This document shows, piece after piece, positions 52,901-63,000 of a stretch of DNA of 64,000 nt (the first letter of the stretch is position 1; every line of letters begins with the position of its first letter). The notes beneath the pieces were generated by a model. The model was not told where the DNA came from. It was given only the letters and a program-made list of their open reading frames with translations, and searched no databases. The DNA lies in NCBI RefSeq assembly GCF_937898475.1, contig NZ_CALEJS010000011.1, forward strand, positions 62,001 to 126,000, written 5' to 3'. Origin of the DNA: an uncultured Chitinophaga sp. (lineage in GTDB: Bacteria; Bacteroidota; Bacteroidia; Chitinophagales; Chitinophagaceae). The translations under genes were made by a program, and so were the position numbers.

Positions 52901-54055
52901 GTAAAAACCAATATGCTTGATAGCCTGCGCTACCGGGCTGAGATAGATCATTTCAGGATCTCCGTCGCCACTGGTATTATTACAGCCACCGACAGACGAC
53001 ATAAACTGGGCTACCAGCACCGGTTTATCCGCTTCAATGTAATTGGTGGCGTTACTGGTAAATTCGTAGTAAGCATTATCTATTAAACCTGTTAACTGGG
53101 TACCATTCCTGTATACTTTTGTTGTCGGGTCCTTTACCAGCACCTTGTATATATCCGTACGGAAACTGGTGGCCGAACTGCTATTGGACTGTGGTGCCGT
53201 CAGGTAGAGTTTACCCCAGGCCTGCGAAGGAAAGATCTGCTGCATATTGTTATCCCCGCCACCGGCGCTTCCCCCGGGACAGGATATATAGGTACGGCTG
53301 CTGCCCGAGAATACGGCTATCGGCGAACAGGTACCGGCTGCATTACCGATAGACCGTACCTTGGTACCCGTGAGCTCATTACCGTAACCGCCGCCTAAAG
53401 TGGCGCCGATCAGCTGGTACACCTCGCCTCTCTGCAGTGTCTGAGTGAAAGGAACACCTGCTGCGCGGCCATTACGGCTGGGTTTTGAGGGAGTGACCTC
53501 GATCACGGTATTATCTTCTTTGGCGATCACATACATCCAGGAAAAGCAGTTGTCCTGGTAGTACTGCTGGCTGTTCAGTGACACATAAGAGTAACCCCAT
53601 GTTTCCACCGGCATCAGCATGGTAGCACCGGAAGAGGCGCTGCCGTAAATGTGGGCATAGGCTACGATAGGTACATCGCTGGTGATCTGGATTACTTTAT
53701 TGGAGAAGACCCCTTCCCCGCCGGTCCCCCCAAAAGAGGGGGGCGGCGAGTACAAACGGGCATCATAGAATCCCGCTTTGGGAATATTTTCTGTGGCTAT
53801 CACGGTATTAGCGGGAATGCTGTAGTTACGTACCCAGGCAGTACCAAATATCCTTACGGTTACGTTGGCCGGTTGTTCCGCACTGAGATACAATACCATT
53901 TCCTGGCTGTTGCCCATGCCCGGCTCCATAAACTGGTGGTGCCCGTAGGCCACCCAGAACTCTTTACCCCTGTTGGATAAGTTCTGGGCGCCAGCCAACA
54001 TGCTTTGCAACAGCAATCCTGTTAATAGGGCGATAGCGCGATACGTGCTGTTCAT
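49958..54055 (-). CDS. T9SS type B surface protein with IgGFc-binding-like domain and six PKD domains
   Basis: The 1365-residue product has a signal peptide (residues 1-23). Residues 28-490 form an IgGFc-binding-protein-like domain (RGKEFWVAYGHHQFMEPG, NVTVRIFGTAW, IVAYAHIYGSASSGATMLMPVE), paralogous to a stretch of the next gene upstream. From about 595 to 1200 there are six PKD domains, recognised by WxWxFGDG turns (WKWTFGDGSS, YRWNFGDGTA, WSWDFGDGST and others) and one non-PKD beta domain. The C-terminus (VPNAFSPNGDGINDTWTI...TYYYVIKL) is a gliding-motility-type type B sorting domain. Residues about 103-117 (SPPPSFGGTGGEGVF) are encoded by a palindromic insertion. It is a cell-surface adhesin or motility/polymer-binding protein. 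Confidence 0.9.
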   Translation of the reverse strand: MNSTYRAIALLTGLLLQSMLAGAQNLSNRGKEFWVAYGHHQFMEPGMGNSQEMVLYLSAEQPANVTVRIFGTAWVRNYSIPANTVIATENIPKAGFYDARLYSPPPSFGGTGGEGVFSNKVIQITSDVPIVAYAHIYGSASSGATMLMPVETWGYSYVSLNSQQYYQDNCFSWMYVIAKEDNTVIEVTPSKPSRNGRAAGVPFTQTLQRGEVYQLIGATLGGGYGNELTGTKVRSIGNAAGTCSPIAVFSGSSRTYISCPGGSAGGGDNNMQQIFPSQAWGKLYLTAPQSNSSSATSFRTDIYKVLVKDPTTKVYRNGTQLTGLIDNAYYEFTSNATNYIEADKPVLVAQFMSSVGGCNNTSGDGDPEMIYLSPVAQAIKHIGFYRNTRESINYNYLTLIIPDSGLNSLQIDGVPNAWTHAYPHNKAGYTVVIKRWNAAQAQCIVTSDSAFTAVTYGIGSVESYGYNAGTLINNLNVVGAIHNTLDSTSITNEFTCTNTPVELSVLIAYQPTKMVWKLSQLGSVVTPNADITDNAPVSTGTVVVDGATYYKYTLPQTYTFNTIDTFEIPILTTHPSIENCTNTEEVNFSVIVKGKPQPNFSWTHSGCTLDTVYLKGDTSSTNGFLIDRWKWQFAGPALDSGQNVWKLFPAGTHNVQLQGISKEGCVGDTTRTITVHPRPVADFTASSTAVCEGGDVTLTDNSTFGGSAPIKTWYWNFGNDTVRTDTSAVQQTITYKDYNSYTIKHVVKVSDRCISDTVVRTVNVYAKPVPNFAYPQNCLPVDGIVQFNNTSTVPDGQAISTHAWDFGDANATPANPNTSNLASPTHAYTTFGTYNIRYTATTANGCSSDTTITASFNLKPQLAFGALAPVCENVKVPISVSKGSVLNGVTGSGTYRGPGTDTLGNFRPSQAGAGTHTIWYVFTTATGCKDSVSGTITVYPKPAAAFTASPDICLGQAATITDQSQIPSGSISSWKWTFGDGSSATYNNGNVFTKNYSAHNTYNVKLVAISDNGCLSDTIAHTVNVHPEPVADFTLPAALCLPDANAVFTNASTVADNSSLSYRWNFGDGTAAATTPNPSHIYTAAGTYNVQLTATSAFGCVHDTTKVLDKFYDKPIASFSVEPDTLCQGTDNVFTDASTAPNSSITKWSWDFGDGSTATTRNPVKRYDAPGNYDVTLTVTNTAGCVSNVFTDQVIVYLQPVIDAGPSFTVTQGTLVQFRPAANDSSVLTFLWTPAGDLTNPAVLRPSLIAMQDQTYTLTATGQGNCTASDALTVTVLKPVNVPNAFSPNGDGINDTWTIPNLGDYPGATVEVYNRYGQRVFSSSGYGTPWNGTWNGKMLPLATYYYVIKLQNGFRPLTGHVTILR
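53704..53752 (-). repeat. palindromic element inserted in frame in the surface-protein gene
   Basis: CCCCCC (53726-53731) and GGGGGG (53738-53743) form a hairpin around AAAAGA, within a G/C-run-rich stretch of about 48 bases. The translated product SPPPSFGGTGGEGVF is missing from the paralogous domain of the neighbouring protein (FDARLLQEGASERGISI versus YDARLYSPPPSF...KVIQI), so the extra bases look like an insertion. From memory the same words occur as an intergenic repeat element in many Bacteroidota. Confidence 0.6.
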
Positions 54056-54077
54056 AGATAGCTAATTAGGTTTTACA

Positions 54078-57000
54078 TTACCGGATCAGGTTAATAGCAC
54101 CTTTTTTGTCTACTACAGTACCATCCGTCAATTGCAGTCTGCAAACATATATATAAACCCCGGAAGGTTGTTCCTTTCCTTTGTATTTACCATCCCATCC
54201 TCTTGACTGCGTATTGGTCTCAAACACCTTTTCACCCCACTGGTTGAATATCATAAAGTGCACGCTCTTAATAATATAGCCATACACTTTCAGCTCATCG
54301 TTCAGGCCGTCGCCGTTAGGTGAGAAGGCATTGGGAATGAAGACGCCATCCGGTAAAGTTTTGCCTGTAACCGGGGCAGACAATCTATCTTCACATCCTT
54401 TCGCTTTTACGATCAGCGTAACGCTTTGTACAGGTTGCAAACCGGTAACGGTATGACTGAGGCCTGTTTCACCGGAAGAAGGAATGTTCCAGGTATTGCC
54501 ATCGTCAATAGACACTTCGTAACCTGTTGCATTCGGCACTGCGGCCCATTTGAACCTGATCAGGTTCACACCCACAGAATCCACTTCGGCCACAGGCGTT
54601 ACCAGCTGCGGGAATACAGTAACCACTGCTTTCGTGCGTGCTTCGCCGGCGCAACCTGCTTTCACCGCTTCTACATAATAGATGGATGTGTTGGTAATAC
54701 CGGGTATGGTGAAGCTGCTGCCGCTGCTTATCACCGTGCCGCCGGTAACGGCATCGTACCAGTTGTAGGTTACATCCGGGTCAGGATGCTGTACCTCGAA
54801 TGTTGCATCAGATCCGGCGCAAACCATCAGCGTGTCTCTTACCAGCAATACCTGCGGAGCCGCGTTCGCCGTTACAGGAATAGTGGTATCGCCTATACAA
54901 CCCTCTTCTGCAATGATGCTCAGCTTCACATTGTATACGCCTGCTGCATTGAATTTCTTGGCCGGGTGCTGTATGTTGGAAGTATCAGTATCTGCAAAAT
55001 CCCATTTCCACTGGCTTACCCCTACTCCGTTGGCGGTGGTCACTATTCCGTTGAACCGTGCAGTATCGCCGATACAACCGGAATAAGACACGTCAAAGTC
55101 AACCACCGGCGCCGGTATAACCGTTACTGGCAGGATCGTTTCCAGGCTGTTGCCACAGCTTTCTATATCCGGGTGCGTCATAACAATGGGCACATAGTAG
55201 GTACCGGGTGTAGAAAATACGTAGTTAGAATCTACTGTGAATTCAAAGTACTTACGGCCATTCACCTCTACAGAATCCACCGGTACAGGATTAGCCTGGG
55301 TTACATCTGTATTGGATGTCAGGTTGCTCACTTCACTGAACTTCCATGTTAAGGAAGTAGGCTTCACAGAGATCAGCATGGAGAAGCGGAACGGTGTTTT
55401 GGCACAGGTGTATTTGTTGGCCTGGCCGCTGCCATTGTAGATGTTATTGAAAGACGGCAGCGCGTTCAGGTTCTTCACCAGTGTACCGGCATTGTAGCCA
55501 TAGCTTTCTGCACTGCCTTCGCCATAGGTAATGGCGGTAAAGGCAGAATCACTTGTTACAATACACTGGGCCTGGGCGGCATCCCAGCGTTTTACCACTA
55601 CGGTATAGCCAGGCATATTGTGGTGCGGATACACGAAATCAAAGGAATTGGTGCCGTCAATGAGTAATGAAGACATACCGGCTGTAGGAATGATCAGGGT
55701 GAGGTAGTTCACTGCGATACCTTCTTCCGTATTGCGGTATAATCCCATTTTCCTGATGCCCTGCTCCAGCGGACTGATATAGATCATTTCAGGATCGCCG
55801 TCGCTCAGGGTGTTGGGACAACCTCCGTAAGAAGCCATATACTGCGCCACCATCACCGGCTGGTCTGCCTCTATGCGGTCTGCACTATCGCTTTCAAACT
55901 GGTAGTAACGTTTGTTGATCAGGTTTGTTAAGAGCTGGCCGTTCCTGGTTACCCTGGTAGCGGTATCTTTTACCAGTACACGGTAGATATTGGTCATTAA
56001 AGACGTAGGATCATTGTCTATGGATGTGGGCGCTGTCAGGTAACGTTTACCCCATGCCTGAGACGGGAAGTTCTGCTGGATAAGGTTATCACCGTTACCG
56101 CCGCTACCGCCGTCGCAACTGATGGACGTACGGCTGCTGCCGGAGAACACGGCAATCGGGTAACACTTACCGGCTGAATTCTGTACAGATCTTACACGGC
56201 TGCCGGAGAGGTCGAACCCTGAGCTGGAGTTATCGCTTATTAAAGCGCCCAGCACCTGGTAAACCTCACCTTTGTTCAGGGTTACCGTAAACGGCACCTC
56301 TGCCTGACGGCCACCCAGTGTACGCTGGCTCGGTATGATCTCTACCTGGGTATTGTCATACGCGGCCACTACATAGAACCAGGAGTAAGTGTTGGATGAG
56401 TAGCTCTGTTTGGTTGAAAGTGTGTAATACTCATATCCGTAAGTACCCACCGGTAACAACATGGTGGCGCCGGATGAAGTATTGCCATAAATATGCGCAT
56501 AGGCTACAATGGGTATGTCACTTTCAATGCTGATACCTCTTTCTGAAGCGCCTTCCTGCAGCAGGCGTGCGTCAAACAGGCCTGTCTTGGGCAATTCCTC
56601 GCTGGTGATCACCGTGTTGGCAGGTATATGGTAACGCTTGGCATAAGAAGTACCATTAATACGTACCGTTACATTCGCGGAGTCTTCTGCGCTCAGGTAC
56701 AGTACCATACCCTGCTCGTTGTAAGAGCTGTAGTTGGGATCAAAGAACTGGTGATGGCCATAACCTACCCAGAACTTCGTGCCCCTGTTGGAACTGTCTG
56801 CCGGCTGCAGGGTGACAGGCGGTGTTACCATGCTGCCTTTCAGCCCCGTGTATTTATCCACGTAAGGCAGGCTGTTATCTGCAATAATGTTCTCTATATC
56901 GTCTATCAAGCTGCTGTCGTTCACCTGCCATGCATCGGCAGCGTCTGTTCTGCCCAGCCTGATATCGGTTTGCTTCTGGAATGAGCCCTGCCATGAATCC

Positions 57001-60000
57001 ACATAGTATTGCTGTACGGAGAAGCCGCTGGCAGGCGCGCTGGCGTCTACATCCGTATAGAAGTACATAAACTCTTTGCTCTGGTCTACATTGGGCGGTA
57101 TTACACCGGAGTAGCGTCTTACCCCTACGGTATCAGGCGCTGAAGGGCCCCATGTGATCTTGGTAACCGTATCAGTACCGAACATGAAGGTCTGCGTAAC
57201 GCCAGGCGCCGGTTGAGCCGGTGTTGCCGGCAATGCAGGCGGCAATACGGTTGGCAGGAATTCGTAAGCGCCCATATCCGGCACGCCTGCGATCAGGGTA
57301 ACAGGTCTGATGCTGTCCCTGATATCCCGGTCGTTGCCAGGTACCTGTACTCCACGGCCATGGATGGCCCATACATCCGGTACATTCACTGCAGGCTCCA
57401 GGGTGGAGTCATTCTCAAATGCCGGTTTGTATACAATGGAGCTCAGGTCCAGGTTACTCGTATCCCTCCACAATTGCAGGCTGGCATAGCTTTCTGCCGG
57501 TGTGCCCCTGCGTACCAGGTTAGCGCCGGTAGTATAGAAGGTATTGTAATCGCTGTTGATCACATCAGGATCATATGCATACAATGCATTACCTCCTGCC
57601 TGGTGAGAGAAGATGTTATTACGCAGCTTCACAAAACCATCCGGGTTGAAATAAGCCGCCGCATTATTGGTTGCGGAAGTAGCTGTACTCAGTACGGAGT
57701 TATTGTAATAATTGGTGAACTCGTCCTGGTAGCTGTAAATACCGTAGGAAGTGCTGCCGGATGTCTTAATGCTGATAACGTTGTTCACCACATCATTATA
57801 GCTGGAGTAATAGTTAGACAAACCATACAGGCTGCCGGTATTACCGGTAAAGGCTTTTATCCTGTTATTGGCAATTCTGCCAGGCAGGAGCTGTGTGGCA
57901 TCGCTATAGTATACATAGATACCATAGATGGTGCCGGTAGTATTCCTGATGCTGACGTCATTGCCGCTTATCTGGTAGGCTGTATCGCTGTAACCTGCAT
58001 AGATACCGTAGGAAGTACTGCTGCGCGGCGCGCTTACAGTTACCGTGTTCCTGCTGATCCTGATGCGGTTAGTGTAGTAAGTATAGATGTTGTACTGGTA
58101 AGATCCCGTTACGGTATTACTATCTATTACCAGTGTGGGCAGCAGGTTATCTGTAGCAGTACCCGATATATTGATACCGCTGCTGCCGTTGTTAATGGTA
58201 TTGCCTTTGATCACATTATCGGCGCCTTTCAGATCATCTGCATAAATGCCGGCCACATTGGCGGTACTGCTGGATGATACAGGGGCGATAATGATATTGT
58301 TCAGCAGGCTGTCGGAAGAAGCGGTGTTGGCCAGTTCTACTACCCTGCCGTTGGTAGTGCCGTTTGATTTGATGGTGATCTCCTTATAGGTCACATAGCT
58401 GGCGCTGTCCAGTTTCAGTACATAGTTAGCTGCACTGGTATTGGTAAATGCCAGCGTTACAGACGCAGCATCATGATCACGGCTCTGGAAAGTAATGCGG
58501 CTGGTATCGGAAGCTCCATATACCCTGTGCATCCTTACCTGCTCTGTATAAGTACCGGGGAATACATTAAAGGTGACCCATCCTGCGATACCGCATTCCA
58601 GGGCTGCTACAGCCTGCGTAAAGGACTGGTAGTTCCTGTTACCTGCCGGGGCAGCCGGGTTAATGGTATAGAACCCTGAGGGCAGCGGAGCGTTCATGTT
58701 CACAAAAGCAGGTGTTGAGTAGGCGGTATCTGTTCCGCCGCAGATGATCATACAACGGAAATAGTTCTCCATTGTAAGCTCAGTTTTAAATTCCTTCACA
58801 TAGCGGGTTTCGCTGATCGCTCTCCAGGGACCCGCAGCTGTTTTACCCGCAAACCACTGGTACACCTGTCCACCGCCGGATGTGTTACCAGTCAGCGTCA
58901 GCGCTATATCAGCGCCCAGGCAAACATTGGAGGCAGGGTTAGCCACTGCGGTACCACCTGCAGGCGGAGTTACACAGGGCGGTATGCTGATCTCGAATGC
59001 GCCAATATCGGGCGTAGTGGTGCTTCTTGTAATGCCGCGTATATCAACCGGTACGTTCAGCGGGGTACCGGTATTGTCCAGCGGAGAGATCACCGGTGAC
59101 AGATCGCCTCCGGCAATATCCGCATAGATAGGATCTGTGCTCATACTGCTGGCATCCTGGAAAGCCGTGGTCTGCCAGGTTTGCAGGGTGGCGATATCGG
59201 CGCCATAGTAGCCGAAAAAGCCCTGCGTGCCGCTTACGTAAAAATCATTATAGTCAGACATGATATCGCTGTTGGTGTTACCAATATAGATACCATGCTT
59301 ACGACCCGTTCCGGTACGGGTAACGGTTCCAATGTTATTGAAGATCCGTATGCCCGCTACTTCACCTTCCACGTAGTAAGCCCTGGTATAATCAGTTCCT
59401 GTATAGGAGGCATCATCCAGCGATACTGTGTTATGATAGTACCAGTTATTATCTGCGTAGTAGTTGCTGATACCGTACTGGTAGCTCTTACCATTGATAT
59501 TATACAGCAGGTTGTTCACTACCAGGTTTTCCTGTCCTTCCTCCGCATTGGCATACTGCATGTAGATACCATAGAAGTCATTGGTGGTGTTCGGTTCACC
59601 GCCAAAAGGATTGGTAATGGTATTGCGGGATACTACCAGCTTATTGCTTTCATAGTATACATTGATAGCGGACACCGTATAACTACTGTTGGTACGGGTG
59701 GGACGGCTGATCGTATTACCTTCTACCAGGCCATTCCGGGAATAGCTGATGTAAATGCCGCTGGAGTAGAATTCGCGTATATCGTTATTGATAACACGGT
59801 TGTTCCTCAGCATCTTATCATCATCGCCAAACAGGGTAATACCATAGTAACCGCCTATAATGGTGTTACCGTCAAAAGTATTGCTGTCGCACAGCGTAGC
59901 ACCGGAGCTGGTAGCACTGTTATCAGAAGCGCTTACAACAATGCCTGCGTAATCTGAAAAAGTGGAGGTAGTAGAAGTAATGATCCGGCATTTACGGATG

Positions 60001-63000
60001 GTGTTGCTGTCTGCATTATTGATCAGCTGTACACCATATCCATAGCTACCGCTACCTGTAGCGTCTATCACCAGGCTGTCAAAAGTCACATGGTCTGTAC
60101 GGCGCAGCTTGATCACAGCGCGTTCGTCCGTACTGGTAGCACTGAATTTGATCGTATTCCCGTTGCCTTTGAATGTGATGGTATTCACCGCAGAAGCGCC
60201 GGGGATGGAATCCAGGATCAATTGCTCCAGGTAAGGCGTACCGCCTGCTTTCACATCAAATATCACCGGACCTGCAATACCGCACTCCAATGCTGCCTTG
60301 GCAGCATTAAAGCTGGTATAGGTCTTGGGAGTACCTGGCGCAGCATCCTTGTCTATAGTATAGGTATCGCCGGGCAGTGCCTGTGTAACCGTTAATTCTA
60401 CCGGTGCAGAATAGGCCGTGTTACCGCTACAGGTCACCGCTACCCGGTACCAGGAAGTTACCGCTGCGGTAATAATTGTATCCGGGTTGGTCAGCGGGCT
60501 GCCCAGGTTGGTGTAGGGTCCTGCTGCGCTGGAGGCCGCCTGCCACTGGTATGTTTGCGTCAGGCCTACGGAATTGCCGGTAAGACTGAACGGCACACGC
60601 ACATTTACACATACCGGGTTCACTGCCACGGTAGCAGTACCTGGTGTAGGAGGCACCGTACACGGAGGCGGTGTAAATTCGTAAGCGCCTATATCCGGTG
60701 TGGTGGCGTTACGCGCCGCGCCGTTAATATCAACAGGGTAACCGGCGGGCATGCCGCGGTTATCGATAGATGCGTTCACAGGACTGTAATCGCCTGTGGA
60801 CACGGAAGTGAACATCGGGTTGGACGTAAGGGAAGTGGTATCATGTCCGCCGGTAGCAGTTTGCCAGTCAGACAATGTAGGCTGATTGGAAGAATAATAG
60901 CCGATAAAGGCATTACCTGCATTAGGGGCAATGAACAGCACGTTCCTGTCTGAAATTATGCTGCTGGTGGTAGTACCAATGTACATGGCATGCTTGGAAC
61001 CAGGACCTGTACGGGTAATGGCCACAATGTTGTTGATGAAGGCCACACCATCTACCTGGCTCGTAGTAATGTACAAGCCGCGGGTAGCATAGGAAGCACT
61101 GGTAGTGCTGCCATCCAGCGCAATGGTATTGTGATAGTAATATACGTTGTCTGAACTGCTGTTATAGAACGCATATGCCAACCCTGCGCCGGTGATATTA
61201 TAAATAAGGTTGTTGGCCACAATGTTTTCCAGGCTTACCAATGCATCCACACCAGTGAAATACACGCCGTAAAAGTCATTTGTATTGGTAAGCGAACCGC
61301 CAAAGGGATCCGTGATGCGGTTCCTGTAGATGCTGTCCTTGGTGTTCAGCTGGGTAAGATAAACGCCGTAGAAATCATCTACCGTGCTACGGGTGGGGCG
61401 GCTGATGGTATTCCCGGTGATCGATGTATTGAACGTATAGCTCAGGTACAGACCATAGGTGTAGAATTCCTTTATCTGGTTATTAAGGATCTTGTTACTG
61501 CCGTTGGCGAAGTTGCTGCTGCCCACCAGTGTCATACCATAATACCCGCCGGTGATAGTATTACCGCTGAATACGTTGGCATCACATTTCGCATCTCCGC
61601 TGCCTGTTGGAGAAGTAGCGGAAGAGCTTATCACGATACCCGCAAAGCTGGTAGAAGTAGAAGTAGTATTTATATTGATGGTACAATTGTTAACAACGTT
61701 GGAATCAGCGTCGTTCATCAATTGCACGCCATACCCGTATTCTGAAGAAGTAGCGCCGGTTGCCTCGATTACCAGGTCGTTGAAAATGATGTGATCTGCA
61801 CCATCCAGCTTAATGGTAGCCCTCTGATTGCTGTTGGTGGATTTATAGGAGATCGTCTGCCCGTTACCGTTAAACGTCACTGTATTGGCGGCAGACGCAC
61901 CTGGTACAGGCTCCATTATCAGCTGTTCTTCATATACACCGCTGCCAGCTAATACGTTAAACACTACCGCACTGCTGATCCCGCATTTAATGTAGTTATA
62001 GGCGTCGTTGAAAGAATTAAAGTTGCGGGCCACTACAGGATCTGTAGGTGCGCCCTTATTAATGGTGAACACACCTGATACCAGCGTGGGAGACGATACC
62101 TGCACACTGGCAGACGGCGCAGAAGCACCGCCGTTGGTACAGGTAACAACGCAGCGGTAATAAGTGCTGGCGGCCTGTGTACCAGTATAAGCGGGCGCAG
62201 TAGCGCCGGGTATATTGGTCCAGGTGGTATTATCAGGAGATGATTGCCATTGGTAGCTCAGACCGGAGGCCACTGTGGCACCGGTAAGGTTGAGTGAAAA
62301 AGTACCACCCAGGCAAACGCTGCCCATGTTGCTGACAGCAGTACCGCCATTGGGCGTACCTGTACAGGGTGCTGCCGCCTGCCATGTAAAGATAATATTG
62401 GGACGGGTGGTAGCTGTACCGTTGGTGATGGTACCGGTATAATCGCAAAGGCTCCCCTGGTTATCCGTTGCATAACCACGGGAAGCATTGAACGACAGGC
62501 CGGTGGTCCAGGGCACGGTAACATTACCGCTCCAGTCGTCACCGCCGTTACACACCTCTACTATAATATTATCCGTGCCATTCCAGAAAAATGATCCTCC
62601 GGTGAACGGAAACGCGTTTATACCCATTACAGGCGTATAGTCTACCGGTCCGTAACGCGCCGCACCGGTGTTTTCCCAGCCGGTGGCAGTAAGGCTGTTC
62701 AATGAGGTAGTTGCGATCTTGATGGCATACTGTTCAATCGTTTCCGCGCTGTTCATTGCTACCACATTGAACTTAACGGCACTGATCATGCCGGGGCCCA
62801 TGCCTGCGGCGGTGAGCTCAGATGCTCTGAAAAGATATTGGGCGCGGCTGCCTTCCCAATAATCCTGTAATGGGGCGGGATACGAACTGTTCCCGTTACC
62901 GGTGGTGCCTGTGCCGATGCTGATATCTGTCTGCGCCATGGCGCTGGAAGCCAGCAGCAGGAGCATCAGGCCGGGAATAAGGGTTTTTCTGAATAGTACA

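Noticed and set aside
57213..58277. Long plus-strand open frames opposite the giant adhesin
   Set aside because: They mirror a repetitive, low-complexity gene with few stops on the other strand and have no recognisable product.
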